Shown: one piece after another, positions 1 to 6,719 of the stretch
Layout of the letters: each line of letters opens with the position of its first letter
Numbering within the stretch: position 1 is the stretch's first letter
Assembly: GCA_003516285.1 (NCBI GenBank)
Contig: DPCK01000145.1
Coordinates: 5,256-15,687 of the forward strand
DNA: 10,432 nt
From: Lutibacter sp.
Lineage (GTDB): Bacteria; Bacteroidota; Bacteroidia; Flavobacteriales; Flavobacteriaceae
Direction of reading: 5' to 3'
Program-made: the position numbers and the translations under genes
Notes under the pieces: model-generated
Seen by the model: only the letters and a program-made list of their open reading frames with translations
What the model was told of the DNA's origin: nothing
Database searches by the model: none

Positions 1-561
1 AACAAAGCATTTAACAACACACAAATTTTAACGGAAATAAAAGTGATTGCACTTGCCAAAAACGCATTTGGTTTGTTCGAAAATAAAGTTTCAGGAACAA
101 CAGAAGAATTTTCACCTGTTTTGGTTGAAAGTAATTTGGTTTCAACTTCCATTGAACAAACTTCAGGAAAAGTGACCATTGCAGATGCGGATATCGTAGT
201 TTCCGGAGGAAGAGGATTGAAAGGTCCTGAAAACTGGGGAATGATAGAAGAGTTGGCCAGTGTTTTGGGAGCAGCGACCGCTTGTTCAAAACCAGTTTCC
301 GATTTGGGCTGGAGGCCTCATAGTGAACACGTTGGACAAACAGGAAAACCGGTTTCTTCAAACTTATACATCGCCATTGGAATTTCAGGCGCCATTCAAC
401 ATTTGGCCGGCGTAAACTCCTCAAAAGTTAAAGTGGTAATCAATACCGATCCCGAAGCGCCTTTCTTTAAAGCTGCAGATTATGGCATTGTAGGAGACGC
501 TTTTGAAGTGGTTCCAAAATTAATTGAAAAGTTAAAAGAATTTAAAGCAAATAACGCATAA
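1..561 (+). CDS. etfA: Electron transfer flavoprotein alpha subunit, 3' part (5' end outside window)
   Basis: This is the C-terminal 186 residues of the FAD-binding subunit of electron transfer flavoprotein. With EtfB it passes electrons from acyl-CoA and other dehydrogenases to the respiratory chain. The frame is open from base 1 (N-K-A-F-N-N-T-Q...), so the GTG at 43 is internal, not a start. The visible part has the family's FAD-binding landmarks: VSGGRGLKGPENW, then the PVSDLGW and EHVGQTGK stretch, AIGISGAIQHLAG, and near the end INTDPEAPFFKAADYGIVGD. It ends in the usual short lysine-rich helix. About 135 residues of the N-terminal domain are missing because the window starts inside the gene; this is not a biological truncation. 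etfB is expected just upstream, but that is inference. A strong terminator follows the stop codon. Identification is secure. Confidence 0.97.
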   Translation, partial: NKAFNNTQILTEIKVIALAKNAFGLFENKVSGTTEEFSPVLVESNLVSTSIEQTSGKVTIADADIVVSGGRGLKGPENWGMIEELASVLGAATACSKPVSDLGWRPHSEHVGQTGKPVSSNLYIAIGISGAIQHLAGVNSSKVKVVINTDPEAPFFKAADYGIVGDAFEVVPKLIEKLKEFKANNA

Positions 562-585
562 TTTTATTAAATTGTGCCTCTAAAT

Positions 586-638
586 AAGGCTGCCTAATTA
601 TTGGGATAAAATCCTTTGATTAGACAGTCTTTTTTTTT
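586..638 (+). terminator. Intrinsic terminator after etfA
   Basis: A long hairpin is followed by a run of T residues. The 5' arm (586-599, AAGGCTGCCTAATT) pairs with 618-631 (GATTAGACAGTCTT) over 14 positions, with one C-A mismatch and two G-U pairs. The inner part GGGAT (603-607) pairs with ATCCT (611-615) around an AAA loop. Nine T residues follow (630-638), part of which closes the stem. It should end the etf transcript. The next gene starts only 12 nt after the T run, so some read-through, or a promoter I cannot identify, must supply it. Confidence 0.8.
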
Positions 639-649
639 AATTTTAACTT

Positions 650-1252
650 ATGAGTTTAGTTCGACTAAATATTAAAGGGATATCTTACAGCCAAACACAA
701 AGTGGCGCTTACGCATTGGTTTTGAGCGAAGTAGACGGGTCCAGAACCTTGCCAATTGTGATTGGAGCGTTTGAAGCCCAGTCCATTGCCATTGCTTTGG
801 AAAAAGAAATTAAACCTCCCCGTCCGCTTACACACGATTTATTTAAAAGTTTTGCCGACAGATTTCACATTGCCATAAAACAGGTAATCATTCACAAATT
901 GGTTGATGGTGTGTTTTATTCAAGCCTAATTTGTGAACGTGATAAAATTGAGGAAATTATTGATACCCGAACTTCTGATGCCATTGCTTTGGCAACGCGA
1001 TTTAATGCACCAATTTACACCTATGAAAATATTTTGGACAAGGCAGGGATCTATTTAAAAGCCAAAAATGAATTAACGGACGAAAAAGGAACCTTAAGCA
1101 TTGAAAAATTAATTGAGGAACCTGAAAAAGCAAGTTCATTTTCAAAAGATACGCTGGAAGAATTAAATGAAAAATTAAGCAAAGCAGTTCTAAATGAAGA
1201 TTATGAATTGGCCGCAAAAATTCGTGACGAAATAACAAAACGCACTTCATAA
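650..1252 (+). CDS. Bifunctional nuclease (BFN/DUF151) family protein with C-terminal UVR motif
   Basis: This 200-residue soluble protein has two parts. Residues about 1-135 are the BFN/DUF151 domain: LVRLNIKGISYSQTQSGAYAL at the start, LPIVIGAFEAQSIAIAL at 34-50, RPLTHDLF at 58-65, and a TRTSDAIALATRFNAPIY block at 107-123. Residues about 167-199 (LEELNEKLSKAV, then EDYELAAKIRDEI) match the UVR motif, the short helical hairpin by which UvrB and UvrC contact each other. A linker rich in Glu and Lys separates them. Plant and some bacterial BFN proteins have reported RNase/DNase activity. Whether this one is a nuclease, or uses the UVR motif to bind a partner, is not known. It is 11 nt upstream of the transporter gene, so the two are probably co-transcribed. 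The ATG at 650 gives the normal N-terminus. Confidence 0.92.
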   Translation: MSLVRLNIKGISYSQTQSGAYALVLSEVDGSRTLPIVIGAFEAQSIAIALEKEIKPPRPLTHDLFKSFADRFHIAIKQVIIHKLVDGVFYSSLICERDKIEEIIDTRTSDAIALATRFNAPIYTYENILDKAGIYLKAKNELTDEKGTLSIEKLIEEPEKASSFSKDTLEELNEKLSKAVLNEDYELAAKIRDEITKRTS

Positions 1253-1263
1253 CAATCCGCTTT

Positions 1264-2658
1264 ATGATAAAAAAAATAAGTTTAGCTATCCTAATCTTCT
1301 TCAGTATTTTTTCAGCGAACGCAAAAGAAACCATCCAAAATACCATTATTGACAGCCAAGGATTTTCAACAACATCATTGTGGCGGGGAGTTTTGGGAAT
1401 GGTGTCATTGCTGCTGATCGCCTATTTGTTCAGCAATAACCGGAAAGCCATTAATTGGAAAACGGTTGGTGCAGGTTTAACCGCTCAATTGCTTATTGGT
1501 ATTGGGGTTTTAAAAGTTGTTTTTGTTCAGCGAATATTCGAATTTGTTGGTGGAATTTTTACCAGTATTTTGGATTTTACCGCTGCCGGAAGTCAGTTTT
1601 TATTTGGCGGCCTGATGAATATTGAGTCCTACGGATTTATTTTTGTTTTTCAAATTCTGCCAACTATTATCTTCTTTTCTGCATTAACTTCCCTTTTGTT
1701 TTATTTGGGTGTTATTCAAATTATTGTAAAAGGAATGGCATTGGCATTGACCAAATTATTAAAAATTTCTGGAGCAGAAAGTTTATCGGTCGCCGGAAAT
1801 ATATTTTTGGGCCAAACAGAAGCGCCTTTAATGATCAAAGCCTATTTGGAACGGATGAACCGTTCAGAAATATTGCTGGTGATGATTGGCGGAATGGCCA
1901 CAGTTGCCGGAGGTGTTTTGGCCGCTTATATCGGATTTTTAGGCGGAAACGATCCAATTTTACGACTCCAATTTGCCAAACATTTATTAGCTGCATCGGT
2001 AATGGCAGCGCCTGGAGCCATTGTTATCTCAAAAATGCTTTATCCGCAAACCGAGGAAATTAATACCGACGTAAATGTTTCCCAGGAAAAAATAGGCTCA
2101 AATATTTTGGACGCCATCGCCAACGGAACCACGGAAGGTTTAAAATTAGCCGCCAACGTTGCGGCAATGTTATTGGTTTTTGTGGCTTTAATTGCTATGA
2201 TCAACGGTATTTTGGGATGGGTTGGTTCCGTAACCTATTTAAACGACTGGATTGCCACCTATACGCCGTACCAACAATTTTCTTTGGAATCAATTTTAGG
2301 GACTATTTTTGCGCCTTTAATGTGGTTGATTGGTGTAGCCAGAGAAGATATGATGTTGATGGGACAATTGTTGGGCGTAAAATTGGCCGCAAGTGAATTT
2401 GTGGGATATATTCAATTGGCTGAGTTAAAAGATATGGCCAATATTACGCATCTTACTTACAGCAAATCGGTAATTATGGCCACTTATATGTTGTGCGGTT
2501 TTGCCAATTTTGCCTCAATCGGCATTCAAATTGGCGGCATTGGATCCTTGGCGCCGGGACAAAGAAAAACTTTGTCGGAGTTTGGTCTAAAAGCAGTAAT
2601 TGGCGGTTCAATCGCTTCATTGTTATCGGCAACCATTGCGGGAATGATTATTGGGTAA
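1264..2658 (+). CDS. nupC: NupC/CNT-family concentrative nucleoside transporter
   Basis: This is a 464-residue polytopic inner-membrane carrier that imports nucleosides with Na+ or H+. CNT signatures are clear. They include SVAGNIFLGQTEAPLMI (GQTEAP at 183-188), NGTTEGLKLAANVAAML (E291, the position of the substrate-binding Glu in the second half), and GFANFASIGIQIGGIG (N415 and S418, matching ribose-binding Asn and Ser of the family). These assignments rest on motif comparison. An unusual point is that the protein begins with what looks like a cleavable signal peptide: Lys-Lys, a hydrophobic core, and A-N-A at 18-20 before KE. About 20 polar residues follow before the first CNT helix. Escherichia coli NupC has no such leader. 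The gene follows the BFN gene by 11 nt, and thyA follows after 114 nt. The symbol is family-level; base specificity cannot be read from the sequence. Confidence 0.93.
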   Translation: MIKKISLAILIFFSIFSANAKETIQNTIIDSQGFSTTSLWRGVLGMVSLLLIAYLFSNNRKAINWKTVGAGLTAQLLIGIGVLKVVFVQRIFEFVGGIFTSILDFTAAGSQFLFGGLMNIESYGFIFVFQILPTIIFFSALTSLLFYLGVIQIIVKGMALALTKLLKISGAESLSVAGNIFLGQTEAPLMIKAYLERMNRSEILLVMIGGMATVAGGVLAAYIGFLGGNDPILRLQFAKHLLAASVMAAPGAIVISKMLYPQTEEINTDVNVSQEKIGSNILDAIANGTTEGLKLAANVAAMLLVFVALIAMINGILGWVGSVTYLNDWIATYTPYQQFSLESILGTIFAPLMWLIGVAREDMMLMGQLLGVKLAASEFVGYIQLAELKDMANITHLTYSKSVIMATYMLCGFANFASIGIQIGGIGSLAPGQRKTLSEFGLKAVIGGSIASLLSATIAGMIIG

Positions 2659-2683
2659 GCCCCCTAACCCCCGAAGGGGGAAT
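2659..2683. repeat. C5-C5-G5 hairpin element at transporter stop codon
   Basis: Directly after the TAA stop are two runs of five C (2660-2664 and 2668-2672) and one run of five G (2676-2680), separated by TAA and GAA. CCCCC-GAA-GGGGG makes a compact 5-bp GC stem. The first C run could pair with the same G run instead, giving two alternative hairpins. The local GC content is far above the surroundings. No U tract follows, so it is a weak candidate for a classical terminator; it could protect the 3' end of the mRNA or attenuate transcription. I recall similar C/G blocks after genes in other flavobacteria, but cannot check that here. Confidence 0.65.
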
Positions 2684-2720
2684 ATTAAATTTGATTAAAA
2701 AATAAACTACTGAAAGTATT

Positions 2721-2751
2721 TGTTTAATTGTTCAAAAAAAACAATTAAACA
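2721..2751. repeat. Perfect 12-bp inverted repeat upstream of thyA
   Basis: TGTTTAATTGTT (2721-2732) is the exact reverse complement of AACAATTAAACA (2740-2751), with a 7-nt loop CAAAAAA. The stem is almost all A-T, so as RNA it is only moderately stable, and it lacks a following T run on the plus strand. Its right arm runs into the octamer array that reaches the thyA start codon. Confidence 0.75.
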
Positions 2752-2772
2752 ACTAAACGATTAAACAACAAG
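2741..2772 (+). repeat. 8-nt periodic A/C-rich array abutting thyA start
   Basis: Four consecutive 8-nt units fill 2741-2748, 2749-2756, 2757-2764 and 2765-2772. Each begins AC, and the first three end in TAA with a consensus close to ACRAYTAA; the fourth is degenerate. The array ends exactly before the thyA ATG at 2773, so it forms the thyA leader. It shares the 18-nt word AACTAAACGATTAAACAA (2751-2768) with the region 7876-7893. Function is unknown. Confidence 0.65.
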
Positions 2773-3597
2773 ATGAAACAATATCTAGACTTAATAAAAT
2801 ACGTTCAAGATAAAGGAACGCTAAAAGAAGACAGGACAGGAACCGGAACAAAAAGCGTGTTTGGTTATCAGATGCGGTTTGATTTAAGTGAAGGATTCCC
2901 GATGTTGACCACAAAAAAACTGCATTTAAAATCCATTATTTATGAATTGTTGTGGTTTTTGAATGGCGACACCAACATTAAATATTTGAATGAAAACGGC
3001 GTGAAAATTTGGGATGCGTGGGCCGATGAAAACGGTGATCTGGGTCCGGTTTACGGACATCAATGGCGGAACTGGAACAGCGAAGACCTCGATCAGATTT
3101 CTGAATTGATCCAAACCATAAAAACAAATCCCGACAGCAGAAGAATGCTGGTTTCGGCCTGGAATCCAAGTGTTTTGCCAAATACTGCGGTTTCTTTTGC
3201 TGAAAACGTAGCCAAAGGAAAAGCTGCTTTGCCTCCTTGCCACGCGTTTTTTCAATTTTATGTGGCCGACGGAAAATTATCCTGTCAGCTTTACCAACGC
3301 AGCGCCGACATATTTTTAGGTGTTCCATTCAATATTGCTTCCTATGCTTTATTTATGATGATGGTTGCACAGGTTTGCGATTTAAAACCGGGAGATTTTA
3401 TCCACACTTTTGGAGATGCACATATTTACAGCAACCATAGCGAACAAATTAAATTACAATTATCAAGAACACCCAGAGAATTGCCTAAAATGGAAATAAA
3501 TCCATCGGTGAAAAACATCTTCGAATTTAAATTTGAAGATTTTAACTTGGTAAATTACAATCCGCATCCGCATATAAAAGGAGATGTTGCTGTTTAA
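2773..3597 (+). CDS. thyA: Thymidylate synthase (ThyA type)
   Basis: This cytosolic enzyme methylates dUMP to dTMP using 5,10-methylene-tetrahydrofolate, which becomes dihydrofolate. All landmarks are present in 274 residues: RTGTGT at 21-26 (phosphate-binding Arg21), FPMLTTKKLHLKSIIYELLWFL at 42-63, IWDAWAD and GPVYGHQWRNW at 79-101, PPCHAFFQFYV with the catalytic Cys156, CQLYQRSADIFLGVPFNIASYAL at 171-193, and HTFGDAHIYSNH at 211-222. It is about ten residues longer than the E. coli enzyme (264). The extra length sits just before the active site, about residues 137-152, as a small insertion. The ATG at 2773 gives the expected N-terminus. The transporter lies upstream and dihydrofolate reductase downstream with two small genes between, consistent with a folate/dTMP cluster. 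The enzyme is obligately linked to FolA because it oxidises the folate cofactor. Confidence 0.98.
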   Translation: MKQYLDLIKYVQDKGTLKEDRTGTGTKSVFGYQMRFDLSEGFPMLTTKKLHLKSIIYELLWFLNGDTNIKYLNENGVKIWDAWADENGDLGPVYGHQWRNWNSEDLDQISELIQTIKTNPDSRRMLVSAWNPSVLPNTAVSFAENVAKGKAALPPCHAFFQFYVADGKLSCQLYQRSADIFLGVPFNIASYALFMMMVAQVCDLKPGDFIHTFGDAHIYSNHSEQIKLQLSRTPRELPKMEINPSVKNIFEFKFEDFNLVNYNPHPHIKGDVAV

Positions 3598-3729
3598 AAT
3601 CAGACAAACTTCCGCCTAAAAAATTGACTTGGCAGCAAATTGTAAATGGGAATTATTGAAATTTAATATTTCTTTAATAAACAGTTTGTAAAACTTTTAA
3701 TATATTTAAGATTCTTAAAGAAAAAGAAA

Positions 3730-3942
3730 ATGAATGCACCAAAATTAAAAATCGCCATTATTAATAGAATTATTGAAATTGAAGATATTGAGCTTTTGAA
3801 ATCGCTCGAAGGTCTTTTTAACACTTCTGATAAAAACATTTCAAAGTTTTTAGAACTGGCAAATGAAAAGCTGCAACAAGAAAACGAATATGAAACGGAA
3901 GATTTCACTGCCTACATCAAAGAATGGGTAAAAAATATGTAA
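3730..3942 (+). CDS. Small uncharacterised protein (70 aa), antitoxin-like N-terminus
   Basis: I do not recognise a specific family. The 70-residue product appears mostly helical. Residues 5-30 (LKIAIINRIIEIEDIELLKSL) form an amphipathic helix pair, followed by a helix around 37-52 and an acidic stretch (ENEYETED). It ends in TAYIKEWVKNM. There is no signal peptide, membrane segment or Cys pair. The pattern of a Lys-Leu start, a run of Ile and an 'I.D...L..L' turn resembles small Bacteroidota proteins often found as antitoxins before RelE/ParE-like toxins. No toxin gene is next to it: the next gene, 3 nt downstream, encodes a 2TM membrane protein. Tight spacing to that gene and codon use like the neighbours support a real gene. 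Upstream are 132 nt of AT-rich sequence in which I see no clear promoter. Confidence 0.6.
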   Translation: MNAPKLKIAIINRIIEIEDIELLKSLEGLFNTSDKNISKFLELANEKLQQENEYETEDFTAYIKEWVKNM

Positions 3943-3945
3943 TAT

Positions 3946-4371
3946 ATGAACACTATGAATGAACAACACGAATTATACGAAAATGCGCGAATGCGCGCAA
4001 AACAAAAAAAGAGACTCTACTATCATTTTATAGTGTTTTTAGTGGGCGCTGTTTTTTTAATACTGCTTAACAAATTTTTAAAAGTTGGCGAAAATGTTGT
4101 GGAAAACTGGTTTGTTTGGGCCATCGTTTTATGGTTTTTCTTCTTTGTGTTGCATTTTATCAATGTGTTTATAACCCATCGTTTTATGGGAAAAGATTGG
4201 GAACGCATACAAACTGAAAAATTGGTAATTGAGCAAGAATTGAGAATTGCAAAATTAAAAAAAGAAATGGAAGATGACTATGCGTCAAAGGCCGAAAAAT
4301 CACAAGAACTCTATAATTTCGAAAAAGAAAAAAGAAAGAGTGATTTGGACAACGCAACAGAAGAATGGTAA
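3946..4371 (+). CDS. 2TM-domain membrane protein with C-terminal coiled coil
   Basis: This 141-residue membrane protein is of unknown function. A basic N-terminus (ARMRAKQKKRLYYH) leads into helix 1 at about 26-45 and helix 2 at about 56-77. The second helix includes FFFFVLHFINVF and is followed by ITHRFMGKDWER. That arrangement matches the small Bacteroidota '2TM domain' family. Residues about 88-137 are highly charged and heptad-like (EKLVIEQELRIAKLKKEME...), so a cytoplasmic coiled coil is likely. The positive flanks of helix 1 predict both termini inside. The gene lies 3 nt after the 70-residue gene and overlaps folA by 7 nt, so co-transcription and perhaps translational coupling are likely. 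In-frame ATGs at 3946 and 3955 are both possible starts. No metabolic link to folate is evident from the protein itself. Confidence 0.85.
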   Translation: MNTMNEQHELYENARMRAKQKKRLYYHFIVFLVGAVFLILLNKFLKVGENVVENWFVWAIVLWFFFFVLHFINVFITHRFMGKDWERIQTEKLVIEQELRIAKLKKEMEDDYASKAEKSQELYNFEKEKRKSDLDNATEEW

Positions 4372-4850
4372 CAATAATGGCTGCCATTGCAGCGAATAAC
4401 GCCTTAGGAAAAGACAACCAATTGATTTGGTATTTACCTGCCGATTTAAAACGATTCAAAAAAACGACCTTAAACCACGCTGTTATTATGGGTCGAAAAA
4501 CTTATGAATCATTGGGGAAACCGCTTCCAAACAGAACCAATATCCTCATTACGCGTGATAAAAATTACAAAGCTGAAGGCTGCGTGGTGGTAAATTCTTT
4601 AAAAAAAGCGCTTAAAATCGCTGAGGAAGTTGATGAAAATCCGTTTATTTTAGGTGGTGCAGAAATTTACAAGCAAGCTATGCCGTTTACAGACAAGCTT
4701 GATATCACATTTGTTCACCATCAATTTGATGCTGATGTTTTTTTTCCTGAAATAGATAAAACCATTTGGAAAGAAACTTCTCGGGAAAATTTTAAAGCAG
4801 ACGAAAACAACAAGTACGATTACAGCTTTGTTACCTTCGAGCGAATTTAA
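4365..4850 (+). CDS. folA: Dihydrofolate reductase
   Basis: This cytosolic enzyme reduces dihydrofolate to tetrahydrofolate with NADPH, restoring the cofactor used up by ThyA. At 161 residues it has normal length. Visible features are the N-terminal strand MVTIMAAIAANNALGKDNQL, W22, the catalytic acid D27 in LPADLKRFK, the NADPH-binding VIMGRKTYESLGKPLPNR (40-57), and ILGGAEIYKQAM (95-106) with the double Gly and Tyr102. Residues 1-27 align without gaps to E. coli DHFR. The usual Pro21 before W22 is Ile here. The start at 4365 overlaps the 2TM gene by 7 nt; the later in-frame ATG at 4377 would delete part of the first strand, so 4365 is preferred. The gene ends 9 nt from the stop of the convergent sppA, and I see no hairpin terminator in that gap. 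Confidence 0.97.
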   Translation: MVTIMAAIAANNALGKDNQLIWYLPADLKRFKKTTLNHAVIMGRKTYESLGKPLPNRTNILITRDKNYKAEGCVVVNSLKKALKIAEEVDENPFILGGAEIYKQAMPFTDKLDITFVHHQFDADVFFPEIDKTIWKETSRENFKADENNKYDYSFVTFERI

Positions 4851-4859
4851 AGAAAATCC

Positions 4860-6614
4860 TTATTTAATGTCAAGTAAAAAAGGCATTCTTGCCTGTATCC
4901 CTTTGAGTTCCGAAAATTGTTTAATGGTTTGGTAAATTTTATAATTTTCCAATCCCAAGGCTTCAATCATTGCTTTTTCCTTTGTTTTCATAAAAGGGAT
5001 ACCACTCAATTTTTCACCTAAATCCAATTTATAATCTGGGTAATTGCGCACTTTATAATCAACAATTGCCGCCAATTCCGCAGCATACTTAACTGCATCA
5101 TCTAAATTCCCCAACTCATCAACCAAGCCGTTATTCAAAGCGTCAACTCCCGACCAAACACGACCTTGAGCGATACTATCAACTGCCTCAACACTCATAT
5201 TTCTGCCTTCAGAAACCCTTGCAACAAACGTTGTGTAAATGTCTTCAACACCTTCAGTGGTTACGGCTCTAAACTCATCGGTAAGAGGTTCAAAAAGACT
5301 GTAATTTGGGCTTTTATTGGTGCTCACCTGTTCGGCATTAATACCAATATCACCCGCCAATTTGCTCATATTTGGCAAGGCACCAAAAACACCAATGGAT
5401 CCGGAAATGGTTGTGGGTTCCGCAAAAATTCTGTCAGCATTGCAAGCAATATAATATCCTCCAGATGCTGCCAAATCTCCCATTGAAACTACTAAAGGAA
5501 GTTCATTTTTGGTCAGTTCCAACTCTCTCCAAATTAATTCTGAAGCCAAAGCGCTTCCTCCCGGTGAATTTATTCGTAACACTATTGCTTTTACATTTTT
5601 GTCTTTCCGCGCTTTTCGAAGGGCTTCAATGATTAATTCCTGTCCAATTAAATCTTCATTTCCTTTCCCGTAAATGATTTCGCCTTGCGCATAAATTACG
5701 GCAATTTTATTGGAAGAAGTTGAAGTTACCCTTCCTTTTCCTGTAGAAATATAATCTGAAAGCGTAATCTTTAACAATTCATCATCAGCCAAAATACCCG
5801 AAGCCAATTTCAATTTGGATTCGTATTCATCCATATAAACAGCATCATCAACAATGTTGTTTTCTATGGCCAAGGTTGCATTTCGTGCCCATAAATTATC
5901 GGCTATGGCGTTTAGTTCCTCAATTGATTTATTTCTGCTTTTTGAAATATCCACCAACAATTCACCCCAAATAGATTGTAAAAATGCGGTGATTTGTTCC
6001 CTGTTTTCATCACTCATTTTATTGTACAAAAATGGCTCAACGGCGCTTTTATATTTCCCGTGGCGGATCACTTCCAATTTCACGCCCGATTTATCTTGCA
6101 AATCTTTAAAAAATAACACTTCTGAAGACAAACCCTTAAAATCAACTCCACCTAAAGGATTCATAAAAATTGAATCGGCCACAGAACTTAAATAATAAGA
6201 TTTTTGATTGTAAACATCAGCATAAGCCATTATGAATTTACCCGATTCCTTAAATTCTTCCAATTTATTTCTGATGGCTTGGGTTTGCGCAACACCGGCA
6301 TTTACATCAACAGTATTGATGCTTATTCCAACAATATTATTATCGTTTTTTGCATTTTCAATGGCATTGATAATTTCATTTAGGCCCATTTTTTCATCTG
6401 TAAGCGCAAAAAATTCATCCAAAAATTCATTGCCTTTTGGCGCATAATCTTTCACCAAAGCGTCTAATTTAATTTCTAAAACCGAGTTGCCTTTCACCAC
6501 CACTTTCTCAGTTTCACCAAATGCCATTGCAATCACAATAAACATCATAAATAAAATGCCCAATGCAATTAATGTCCCCAAAATTGATGCTAATAAATTT
6601 CCTAAAAACTTCAT
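4860..6614 (-). CDS. sppA: Signal peptide peptidase SppA, 67K type
   Basis: This membrane-anchored serine protease of family S49 degrades cleaved signal peptides. The 584-residue length fits the long, duplicated form. One N-terminal membrane helix spans about residues 5-32. The first S49 half carries IRHGKYKSAVEPF with K189, the position of the general-base lysine (E. coli K209). The second half carries INSPGGSALASELIWRE (349-365) and MGDLAASGGYYIACNADRIFAEPTTISGSIG, with nucleophile S384 (E. coli S409). The Ser/Lys pair is therefore intact and split across the two halves as in E. coli SppA. The C-terminal portion GRVWSG..A...GLVDELG (485-502) is also typical. The gene is divergent from the HPPK-kinase fusion, and a good TATCTTTGC -7 element lies upstream. 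It converges with folA with only 9 nt between stop codons. Confidence 0.96.
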   Translation of the reverse strand: MKFLGNLLASILGTLIALGILFMMFIVIAMAFGETEKVVVKGNSVLEIKLDALVKDYAPKGNEFLDEFFALTDEKMGLNEIINAIENAKNDNNIVGISINTVDVNAGVAQTQAIRNKLEEFKESGKFIMAYADVYNQKSYYLSSVADSIFMNPLGGVDFKGLSSEVLFFKDLQDKSGVKLEVIRHGKYKSAVEPFLYNKMSDENREQITAFLQSIWGELLVDISKSRNKSIEELNAIADNLWARNATLAIENNIVDDAVYMDEYESKLKLASGILADDELLKITLSDYISTGKGRVTSTSSNKIAVIYAQGEIIYGKGNEDLIGQELIIEALRKARKDKNVKAIVLRINSPGGSALASELIWRELELTKNELPLVVSMGDLAASGGYYIACNADRIFAEPTTISGSIGVFGALPNMSKLAGDIGINAEQVSTNKSPNYSLFEPLTDEFRAVTTEGVEDIYTTFVARVSEGRNMSVEAVDSIAQGRVWSGVDALNNGLVDELGNLDDAVKYAAELAAIVDYKVRNYPDYKLDLGEKLSGIPFMKTKEKAMIEALGLENYKIYQTIKQFSELKGIQARMPFLLDIK

Positions 6615-6670
6615 ATTTACCTTGAATTTAAAATCTAAAAAAAATTTTGTAAATGTTTATAAATTGACGA

Positions 6671-6679
6671 GCAAAGATA
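6671..6679 (-). promoter_or_regulatory. Putative sppA promoter -7 element
   Basis: On the minus strand this reads TATCTTTGC, a full match to the Bacteroidota -7 consensus TAnnTTTG. It is 56 nt upstream of the sppA ATG, giving a plausible leader of about 50 nt. No TTTG or TTG box is visible at the expected -33 distance, so support comes from one half only. Confidence 0.45.
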
Positions 6680-6719
6680 GGATTTTATCTGATACTTTTC
6701 TTTTCTTTGCATTCACTTT

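Noticed and set aside
43..561. GTG at 43 as the start of a 172-residue gene
   Set aside because: The same frame is open from base 1 and the upstream residues continue the EtfA sequence; the gene starts outside the window.
611..618. ATCCTTTG as a -7 element for the BFN gene
   Set aside because: The first two bases do not fit TAnnTTTG, no -33 box lies at the right distance, and the site is inside the terminator stem.
1002..1346. Long open frame on the minus strand across the BFN/transporter junction
   Set aside because: It lies antisense to two well-supported genes, and its composition is that of a reverse-strand shadow.
2926..3328. Two overlapping minus-strand open frames inside thyA
   Set aside because: No recognisable domain; thyA is certain on the other strand and explains the open frames.
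3650..3690. Promoter for the 70-residue gene (TTG at 3656-3658, ACAGTTTG at 3681-3688)
   Set aside because: The -7 match lacks the TA and the 22-nt spacing is long; too weak to call in AT-rich sequence.
5166..6447. Several plus-strand open frames inside sppA
   Set aside because: They are antisense to an intact SppA with both catalytic residues and show no protein family features.
6701..6710. TTTTCTTTGC as a promoter -7 box for the HPPK-kinase gene
   Set aside because: The TA of TAnnTTTG is missing and no -33 box is seen; it would also leave almost no leader before the ATG at 6720.
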